Below, piece after piece: positions 5,352 to 10,389 of a stretch of 10,389 bases of DNA; the stretch's first letter is position 1; each line of letters opens with the position of its first letter. Made by a program: the position numbers and the translations under genes. This DNA is from Helicobacteraceae bacterium. Lineage in GTDB: Bacteria; Campylobacterota; Campylobacteria; Campylobacterales; SZUA-545. The notes beneath the pieces were generated by a model. The model was given only the letters and a program-made list of their open reading frames with translations, was not told where the DNA came from and ran no database searches. The stretch is taken from NCBI GenBank assembly GCA_031275395.1, contig JAISOU010000062.1:1-10389 (forward strand). The letters are read 5' to 3'.

Positions 5352-7990
5352 GTATAGTAAAGATTACGGAAATCGCGCTTGAAGCCGCGAAAAAACCCAA
5401 AGAGGTGCTGGACGCTTGTAAAGCGCTAGGAATCGCCGCCAGATCGCAACAAAGCTCCGTTTCGGAAGAGGAGGCGGTGCAACTTGTTAATTATTTAATG
5501 AAGGGCGTCGTAGCGCCAAGCGCGCCAAAACGCGCCGCGAAAGAAGCCGAAGAGAAAAAGCCCGTCGCGGACGATCGCAAACGCAAGCCAAAGGAAGCCG
5601 AAACAAAAATAGAGGCAGAGGTTAAAAAAACCGAAACAAAGCCGCTCGCGCAACAACAGCCGATAACGCGCCCCGCGCCGCAGCCGCGTAAAAAGGTCGC
5701 GCCGCCTAAAGCGCAGGCGCGTCCAATCGAGATCGCGCGTAAAATGTCGGGGCTTACGATTATCAACAAAAAACGCGTCGTCGTTTCGTCCTCGACAAGC
5801 GTCGTAGAGCGCTCTTACGGCGATAGCTTCGCGCACGGATACGGGCGGCATAAAGTCGCTCCGAACGCGCCCGAAGAAGAGCGCAAGCCCAAAAAAGAGA
5901 AGAAGACCGTCGTAACAAGCGGCAAAAAAGAGCAGGGGCAAAAGATCGAGATTTTGCGCGATCGCGATCTAGGCGCGTTCGATCATTTTGAAGACAATAT
6001 GATCGTTATGCCCGATCTTTCCGTAGGCGTTAGCGATTTCCTAGCCGAACAGGAGCGCAACCAGCGAAACGCGAAACGCGATTACGAGAAAGCCAAAACG
6101 CTAGGCGGCGGAACGTTTAACAGAGTCGTTAGCGACGGCGGAAGCATAGCTAGGTCGCGGCGGCGGCGCTCCCGTCCGTTAGAGCGGACGCGGGAAGTCA
6201 AAGATAGCGCCGTTAGCGTGGCGGAGATCAGCGAAGACGTTCGCGTTTACGAGTTTGCGGAGATTATCGATCAGCCGATCGCGGCGGTGATCAAAAAGCT
6301 ATTCGAGCTTGGAATGATGGTTACCAAAAACGACTTTTTGGGCAAAGACGCGATCGAGATTTTAGCTTCCGAGTTTGGCGTCGAGGTGCGGACGAAAGAC
6401 GAAACGCAGGCGTTAGACTACGTGGCGATCTACGACGAGGAACACAAAGAGCGCCACCAAAAAGGGCAGACCCGTCCGTCGATCGTTACGATTATGGGAC
6501 ACGTCGATCACGGCAAAACGTCGCTTTTGGACTATATTAGAAGCTCGCGCGTGGCAAGCGGCGAAGCGGGCGGTATTACGCAACATATCGGCGCTTACGC
6601 CGTTACGAAAAACGGCAAAAAGATCACCTTTATCGACACGCCCGGACACGAGGCGTTTAGCCAAATGAGAGCTAGAGGCGCGACGATCACCGACGTTGTG
6701 ATTATCGTCGTGGCGGCGGACGACGGCGTAATGCCTCAAACCAAAGAGGCGATCGCGCACGCTAAAGCCGCAAAATGCCCGATTATTGTGGCGATCAATA
6801 AGATGGACAAACCCGCCGCAAATCCCGATAAGGTGAAAGCGGAGCTTGCCGAAGCGGGTTTAACGCCGCATGATTGGGGCGGCGATACCGAATGCGTGGG
6901 CGTTTCTGCGAAAACGGGTTTGGGCGTTGAAAATCTTTTAGAAACAATTCTGATTCAAGCCGAGTTGATGGAGCTTAAAGCAGAGAACGACGCTTTCGCA
7001 AAGGCTGTCGTTATAGAAAGCTCGCTAGAAAAGGGGCGAGGGCCTGTAGCGACCGTGATCGTGCGCAACGGAACGCTTCAAGTGGGCGATAACGTCGTAG
7101 CGGGGACGGCTTTTGGACGAGTCCGCGCCATTATCAACGATCACGGCGCGCAGATCAAAAAACTCCACCCGAGCGAAGCGGGGCGAATCGTTGGGCTTGA
7201 CGTAACGCCCGATAGCGGCGACTATCTGATCGCTATGCCCGATCCCGAAGTAGCCAAACACTACGCGCAAAAACGCGCCGATTACGAACGCGCCCGCGCC
7301 CTGTCGCTTTCCACAAAAGCCACGTTGGAGGATTTGGGCGAACTGATCGCGGAGGGCAAGCTAAAACGCCTGCCGATTATCCTTAAAGCCGACGCGCAGG
7401 GCGCGGTAGAGGCGCTTAGCTCGTCGATCGCAAAGCTGAAAAACGCGAAGGTTAAAGCCGATATTATCCATTCGGCGGTCGGCGAGATCAGCGGAAGCGA
7501 TTTGGCGCTGGCGGCGGCAAGCGAACATTCCGTTATTTTAGGCTTTCATATCAAGCCTTCGCAGATCGTCAAAGATCGCGCAAAAGCGATGGGCGTAACG
7601 ATCAAAAGTTACGACGTTATTTACAATCTTTTGGACGACGTAAGCGCGGCGCTTGGCGGAATGTTAAGCAAAGTTACCAAAGAACAGATGATCGGCAAAG
7701 CCGAAGCGCGTCAGGTTTTCGACATTCCAAAACTCGGACGGATCGCGGGTTGTATGGTTTTGGACGGCGAAATTATTCGCGGCGCGATCGCAAAGGTTAT
7801 GCGCGGCGAGGTCGAGATTTACAAAGGTAGAATCGAAACGCTTAAACGTTTCAAAGACGATGTTAAAGAGGTCGGCAAAGGCTTGGAGTGCGGCGTGGGA
7901 CTTGACGGCTTTAGCGAGATTAGAACGGGCGATCTGATCGAGATTTATAAATCCTTCGAGGTCGAAGCCGTTTTCGAGGCAAAGGCATGA
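5348..7990 (+). CDS. infB: Translation initiation factor IF-2
   Basis: GTPase that brings fMet-tRNA to the 30S P site and promotes 50S joining. It has 880 residues, in the long range for bacteria. An N-terminal IF2_N domain (1-52) is followed by a Lys/Ala/Pro/Glu-rich basic linker (about 55-280), then a second IF2_N-like domain (about 285-350, [18 protein letters not shown] onward). In the GTPase domain G1 is GHVDHGKT (384-391), G3 is DTPGHE (430-435), G4 is NKMD (484-487) and G5 is SAK (520-522). Domains II-III follow, and the fMet-tRNA-binding C2 domain carries GRIAGCMV (near 797-804) and [19 protein letters not shown]. All G motifs are intact. Its TTG overlaps the ylxR stop, and rbfA starts on its own stop (ATGA), so the four genes are translationally coupled. 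It is probably driven from the promoter at 5083-5111. Confidence 0.98.
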   Translation: MSIVKITEIALEAAKKPKEVLDACKALGIAARSQQSSVSEEEAVQLVNYLMKGVVAPSAPKRAAKEAEEKKPVADDRKRKPKEAETKIEAEVKKTETKPLAQQQPITRPAPQPRKKVAPPKAQARPIEIARKMSGLTIINKKRVVVSSSTSVVERSYGDSFAHGYGRHKVAPNAPEEERKPKKEKKTVVTSGKKEQGQKIEILRDRDLGAFDHFEDNMIVMPDLSVGVSDFLAEQERNQRNAKRDYEKAKTLGGGTFNRVVSDGGSIARSRRRRSRPLERTREVKDSAVSVAEISEDVRVYEFAEIIDQPIAAVIKKLFELGMMVTKNDFLGKDAIEILASEFGVEVRTKDETQALDYVAIYDEEHKERHQKGQTRPSIVTIMGHVDHGKTSLLDYIRSSRVASGEAGGITQHIGAYAVTKNGKKITFIDTPGHEAFSQMRARGATITDVVIIVVAADDGVMPQTKEAIAHAKAAKCPIIVAINKMDKPAANPDKVKAELAEAGLTPHDWGGDTECVGVSAKTGLGVENLLETILIQAELMELKAENDAFAKAVVIESSLEKGRGPVATVIVRNGTLQVGDNVVAGTAFGRVRAIINDHGAQIKKLHPSEAGRIVGLDVTPDSGDYLIAMPDPEVAKHYAQKRADYERARALSLSTKATLEDLGELIAEGKLKRLPIILKADAQGAVEALSSSIAKLKNAKVKADIIHSAVGEISGSDLALAAASEHSVILGFHIKPSQIVKDRAKAMGVTIKSYDVIYNLLDDVSAALGGMLSKVTKEQMIGKAEARQVFDIPKLGRIAGCMVLDGEIIRGAIAKVMRGEVEIYKGRIETLKRFKDDVKEVGKGLECGVGLDGFSEIRTGDLIEIYKSFEVEAVFEAKA

Positions 7991-8340
7991 CAGATCCCCT
8001 CGTTCGCCTACAAAGAGCCGAAAGCGCGTTATACGAAAGGCTGTGCGAGGCGATCGCGAGTTTGGAGGACGAGGAGCTTGCGGGGCTTGTCGTTTTGGGC
8101 GCGGTTTTAGCGCGGGACAAAAAAGACGCAACGGTAACGATAGACGGCGGCGTGGCGCAAGAGGATCGGGTGCATATTTTGGCGAAGCTACGAAAGGCAA
8201 GCGGCTACGTCGGCTCTTACGTCGCGGGGGCTTTGAGCTGGCGGCGTTGTCCGGTTTTACACTTTAAGTTTGACGATAGTTTGGAAAACAGAACGCGATT
8301 GGACGCGATCTTCGATAGGATTCATAAAGGCGACAGATGA
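7987..8340 (+). CDS. rbfA: 30S ribosome-binding factor RbfA
   Basis: KH-like protein that binds the 30S near helix 1 and the 3' end of 16S rRNA during late subunit maturation. The 117 residues fit the family. An N-terminal helix (LVRLQRAESALYERLCEAIA, 5-24) leads into the KH-like fold; KASGYVGSYVAGALSWRRCP (70-89) is the helix-kink-helix with the AxG turn (A71-S72-G73), and VLHFKFDDSLEN (90-101) is the 'PeLhF--D-S' strand typical of RbfA. The N-terminal part is divergent: the usual DPR is replaced by an acidic EDEELAG stretch, so recognition rests on the C-terminal half and the position after infB. ATG overlaps the infB stop as ATGA, with GAGG at 7976-7979 as ribosome binding site. Its own stop overlaps the rimP start in the same way. 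Confidence 0.9.
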   Translation: MTDPLVRLQRAESALYERLCEAIASLEDEELAGLVVLGAVLARDKKDATVTIDGGVAQEDRVHILAKLRKASGYVGSYVAGALSWRRCPVLHFKFDDSLENRTRLDAIFDRIHKGDR

Positions 8341-8777
8341 GCTTAGAAGAGCAGATCGCGCCGCTAATAGCAAGCGCGGGCGCGAAACTCTACGATACGG
8401 AGATCGCAAACGAAGCGGGGCGAAAAATCTTTCGCGTTTTTATCGATAGCGAAGGGGGCGCAGACGTGGAGTTGTGCGCTAGGATTAGCCGTTTGCTTTC
8501 GCCGTTTTTAGACGTAACGCCGCCGATCGACGGCGAATACGTTTTAGAGGTTTCGTCGCCGGGCATAGAACGGCACTTGCGGACGATCGAGCATTTTCAA
8601 GGCGCGATCGGCGAGGCGATCAAGGTTTTTTTGCGCGACAAAACTAGAATAAAAGGCGTTTTGCGCGGCGTAGAAAACGACACGGTTTTAATCGAGGGCG
8701 CCGCCGCTCTGATCGCCGTTAGCTCTATTGTAAAAGCTCGCGTCCTCTATTCCCCTAAACCCGAACGCGGCAAATAA
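8337..8777 (+). CDS. rimP: Ribosome maturation factor RimP
   Basis: Early-acting 30S assembly factor that helps S12 and neighbouring proteins bind. Its 146 residues are normal (about 150). The N-terminal alpha/beta domain contains the strand IFRVFIDSEGG (31-41) and the helix with LCARISRLLSPFLD (46-59). The signature LEVSSPGIERHL (70-81) matches the family motif LEVSSPGLdRPL. The C-terminal SH3-like domain covers about 87-140 (IKVFLRD, GVLRGVENDTVLIEG). ATG overlaps the rbfA stop as ATGA. It is the last gene of the block; after its stop there is only an AT-rich 5 bp hairpin (AAAAC-ATA-GTTTT, 8779-8791), too weak to call a terminator, followed by the convergent GT9 remnant. Confidence 0.94.
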   Translation: MSLEEQIAPLIASAGAKLYDTEIANEAGRKIFRVFIDSEGGADVELCARISRLLSPFLDVTPPIDGEYVLEVSSPGIERHLRTIEHFQGAIGEAIKVFLRDKTRIKGVLRGVENDTVLIEGAAALIAVSSIVKARVLYSPKPERGK

Positions 8778-8801
8778 TAAAACATAGTTTTTACAAATAG
8801 T

Positions 8802-9202
8802 TTAACGCTTAAGAATTGACAAAAAATATGCTTCTACATTCTTTGTCATCTGCGTAGCGGCAATGGCGTATCGACGAAAGCGAAAATCAAAGCCGACGCG
8901 CTCTTTAGCGCGACTGGCAAAAACGGTTCTGAGCGCTTTTTGGATTGGAAAAAAAGTCAATCGCCATATCAAAGCGTTCTTGATAAACGCGCCATAGCAA
9001 CTTGCTGAACGCCCATATCGAGAGCTTGCGCGGCGCTATCCACAACTTTGAAATACGCGGATTATTTTGATAAACGTTCGCGCCGAGCGCCCCGCTCATA
9101 AATACGATCTCCGCTTGCGGACATAACGCGCGAAGTTGTCTAACGGCGGGCGTCGTCGTCATAACGTCGCCCAACTGTCGCAATTGAACGCATAAATTTC
9201 AT
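8802..9202 (-). pseudogene. Decayed heptosyltransferase-like gene (glycosyltransferase family 9), frameshifted and truncated
   Basis: GT9 enzymes add heptose to the lipopolysaccharide core and have about 330-350 residues. Only the N-terminal acceptor-side part remains here, in three frames. Frame 1 opens with ATG-AAA at 9202. One extra T (9194-9196 run) then shifts it to the frame coding LCVQLRQLGDVMTTTPAVRQ, the classic GT9 N-terminus, which runs to FDMAIDFFSNPKSAQNRF. One extra T in the five-T run 8919-8923 then shifts again, hitting a stop at 8905-8907; removing it restores FASRAKERVGFDFRFRRYA, matching the family's 'RiGFdfRgrrYaY' segment, and reading continues through MTKNVEAYFLSILKR to a TAA at 8802-8804. 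About 130 codons remain; the donor-binding half is missing, and rimP ends 24 bases away. The 92-codon frame 8905-9183 (TTG start) is the longest unbroken piece. TATAAT (9209-9214) lies just upstream. Confidence 0.85.
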
Positions 9203-9208
9203 CGCGCT

Positions 9209-9214
9209 ATTATA
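9209..9214 (-). promoter_or_regulatory. -10 box directly ahead of the GT9 remnant
   Basis: A perfect TATAAT on the minus strand, followed by six bases (AGCGCG) and then the original ATG at 9202. The expected transcription start is the A of the ATG itself, so the ancestral gene may have been leaderless. It lies within the palindrome ATTATAAT (9209-9216), so a plus-strand reading is also possible. No -35 box is visible. Confidence 0.4.
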
Positions 9215-9222
9215 ATCGCCGT

Positions 9223-10332
9223 TCAATAAAGCGCGGGATCGTCTTTAAGATCGTCAAAGTCGCCGTTTGGCGTAGTTATATTGCGATCTTCGGGGAAATC
9301 GTAAAAAGTATAGTTTGAGTCGGTTTTATCGGTTTCAACTCCAATCCACGAGGCAAAAAGATCGATAAAACGTTCGCCGCTTACGCGCCTATTCAAAACA
9401 ATATGATCGGTCGATAAACTGTCTATAACAAATAACGGAACTTCATAGCCTTGTTTTTTGCTCCCGTCGTGTCTTAGCCCTATATCTCCTTTGGCGCCAT
9501 AATGCCCCTCGCCATGATCTGAAAAATAGACAAGCGACCAATTTAGTTTACTTTGGTTCATTTTTTCCGTCAGTTTTTCGATAAAGCTATCTAGCTTTTC
9601 AATTGTGGCGAGATAACAGTTGTGTTCTTTGCCGTATGGCAAACTATAGCGATTATTAAAAGCGTAAAGTCTGTTGCAAGCGGGCGCGTGCGATCCAGCC
9701 ATATGCAAAAATACTAATTTTGGACGCTCAAACGAGCTTTGCAAAATCGTCTCAAATTCATTCAGAAATTCAAAATCATCCTTTGCTCCCGAATCAACGC
9801 TCTCGTTCGCGTTAAGAAAATTTTGACGATCCGCGCGCAAAGCAATGATCGAAACCGCCGAACTAGTTTTGCCAGAGAAGCCTGAATTGGATAACCAATG
9901 GGTTTCATGTCCCGTTTGATTAGCCAAATCTACTACCGTTCTAGACCAATATATTTTATCGCCCTCTTTTGCGGTAAGAGCGCGCGAAAGCGAAGCCATA
10001 GTGCTTGCCGCGGGCGCGATCATTGAGTCGATAAATATGCCGTTTGCGCCGTCTAAAAAAGGCGTGGTTTTATGCGGATAACCATAGACGCTTAAATAAT
10101 CTTTGCGAACGCTCTCGCCGATTATAACGACGCGAATATCCCTATCATTTTCACGGCGTTTTATAATTTCAAAATCGCTCGCTTTTGATTCCTCCGCTCT
10201 GGCGATTAAATTGGCGTAGGATTTGTAACTCTTATAAACAGTCCTGTAAAACTTATATGAAATGGAGCAAAAAAATAGCGCTATGATCAGCAAACAAAAC
10301 AAAATCTTATTTCTTGTTTTTCTGGCGCTTCG
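9223..10332 (-). CDS. Phosphoethanolamine transferase (EptA/CptA-type sulfatase fold), N-terminus missing
   Basis: Inner-membrane enzyme that moves phosphoethanolamine from phosphatidylethanolamine onto a periplasmic acceptor, typically lipid A or core sugars. The frame stays open into the G run at the window end, and no start with a ribosome binding site is seen (the TTG at 10302 has none). What remains is one membrane helix, ILFCLLIIALFFCSISY, then the periplasmic sulfatase-fold domain. Counting from the codon at 10302: E63 in IGESVRKDYLSVYGYP (zinc), T101 in AASTMASL (nucleophile), HMAGSHAP (200-207), D262-H263 in YFSDHGE (zinc), H278 in LRHDGSKKQ. Spacing matches full-length EptA (about 540 residues), so roughly 180 residues with four helices are missing. 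The catalytic site is intact. It ends 20 bases before the GT9 remnant on the same strand. The acceptor cannot be told. The gene is more AT-rich than the infB block and has no GCGATCGC. Confidence 0.88.
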   Translation of the reverse strand, partial: RSARKTRNKILFCLLIIALFFCSISYKFYRTVYKSYKSYANLIARAEESKASDFEIIKRRENDRDIRVVIIGESVRKDYLSVYGYPHKTTPFLDGANGIFIDSMIAPAASTMASLSRALTAKEGDKIYWSRTVVDLANQTGHETHWLSNSGFSGKTSSAVSIIALRADRQNFLNANESVDSGAKDDFEFLNEFETILQSSFERPKLVFLHMAGSHAPACNRLYAFNNRYSLPYGKEHNCYLATIEKLDSFIEKLTEKMNQSKLNWSLVYFSDHGEGHYGAKGDIGLRHDGSKKQGYEVPLFVIDSLSTDHIVLNRRVSGERFIDLFASWIGVETDKTDSNYTFYDFPEDRNITTPNGDFDDLKDDPALY

Positions 10333-10333
10333 C

Positions 10334-10389
10334 GGGGGCGGGGGGGGGGCGGGGGGGGGGGGGGGGGGGGGGCGGGGGGGGGGGGGGGG
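10334..10389. other. Terminal G run, probable sequencing/assembly artefact
   Basis: Fifty-six bases that are all G except C at 10339, 10350 and 10373. It sits exactly at the end of the window and interrupts the phosphoethanolamine transferase gene. Long G runs at contig ends are typical of no-signal calls in two-colour sequencing. Campylobacter phase-variable G tracts are much shorter (about 8-12) and are not interrupted, so I do not read it as biology. Confidence 0.8.

Larger units (their letters stand above)
959..8057. repeat. Dispersed GCGATCGC palindromes (HIP1-like), 11 copies
   Basis: Exact GCGATCGC begins at 959, 1096, 1424, 1634, 2004, 2356, 3890, 5958, 6749, 7784 and 8050. With even base use about 0.16 would be expected in 10.4 kb. 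Copies occur in six genes on both strands and in two reading phases (Ala-Ile-Ala and X-Asp-Arg), so one peptide motif does not explain them. None lies in the first 900 or last 2300 bases. The octamer is the same as the cyanobacterial HIP1. Confidence 0.7.

Noticed and set aside
5495-5941. Long minus-strand open frames inside infB, and others inside alr, lpxC and rbfA.
   Set aside because: They are Arg/Phe/Leu-rich mirror images of well-identified plus-strand genes, with no ribosome binding sites and no recognisable domain.
8817-8848. Perfect inverted repeat TGACAAA...TTTGTCA with an 18-base loop, looking like a terminator or operator after rimP.
   Set aside because: It lies within the reconstructed reading frame of the GT9 remnant (MTKNVEAYFLS segment), has no adjacent T run, and is adequately explained as old coding sequence.
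8841-8890. Resemblance to the widespread TTGTCATTGCGAG...CGAAGCAATC type dispersed repeat.
   Set aside because: The same bases on the minus strand encode the family-typical GFDFRFRRYA stretch of GT9, a much better explanation; no second copy is in the window.
8897-8912. Hairpin CGCGCT-CTTT-AGCGCG as a possible terminator.
   Set aside because: No T run on either side, and it lies inside the GT9 remnant where it codes SRAKER.
10300-10302. TTG as a true start of the phosphoethanolamine transferase.
   Set aside because: No ribosome binding site precedes it, the frame is open further upstream, and it would leave the enzyme without four of its usual five membrane helices.
10334-10389. Phase-variable poly-G tract like those of Campylobacter surface genes.
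   Set aside because: It is over 50 bases, irregularly interrupted by C, and at the very end of the window; an artefact is far more likely.

Overview
The window looks like a chromosomal contig from a member of the Campylobacterota (Epsilonproteobacteria). The main evidence is the co-directional block lpxC, short tsaB-like, thrB, ylxR, infB, rbfA, rimP, which matches the order I know from Campylobacter jejuni (Cj0132 to Cj0138), with infB lacking the usual upstream nusA. The base composition is unusual for that phylum: Ala and Arg codons are GCG/CGC-rich, and the palindrome GCGATCGC occurs 11 times between 959 and 8057. The genus cannot be named from the sequence.

Layout. 1-837: a short fucosyltransferase-like protein with a good ribosome binding site. 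904-1926: alanine racemase (alr), GTG start. 1907-2501, minus strand: a two-gene unit made of a PP0621-type membrane-anchored four-cysteine protein and an unrecognised 132-residue protein; the last gene overlaps the end of alr tail to tail. 2502-2720: divergent intergenic region with candidate promoters. 2721-4953: lpxC, tsaB-like and thrB, overlapping or closely spaced. 4954-5120: a gap holding the best promoter in the window, TTGATT-17 bp-TATAAT, placed so that the ylxR transcript should begin at or next to the ATG. 5121-8777: ylxR, infB, rbfA and rimP, every junction an overlap of 4 bases.

8802-9202, minus strand: the remains of a glycosyltransferase family 9 (heptosyltransferase-like) gene. 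It has two one-base shifts, each explained by one extra T in a T run, and lacks the C-terminal half. 9223 to the end, minus strand: the last membrane helix and complete catalytic domain of a phosphoethanolamine transferase, whose N-terminus is lost in a run of G (10334-10389) that looks like a sequencing or assembly artefact.

How the genes work together: alr and lpxC serve the cell envelope (D-alanine for peptidoglycan, lipid A), the GT9 remnant and phosphoethanolamine transferase point to lipopolysaccharide core synthesis and modification, thrB to threonine synthesis, and ylxR-infB-rbfA-rimP to translation initiation and 30S maturation. I see no novel defence system, CRISPR array, tRNA, rRNA or insertion sequence. 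The points most worth a second look are the apparently leaderless ylxR-infB promoter, the GCGATCGC enrichment and the decayed GT9 gene.
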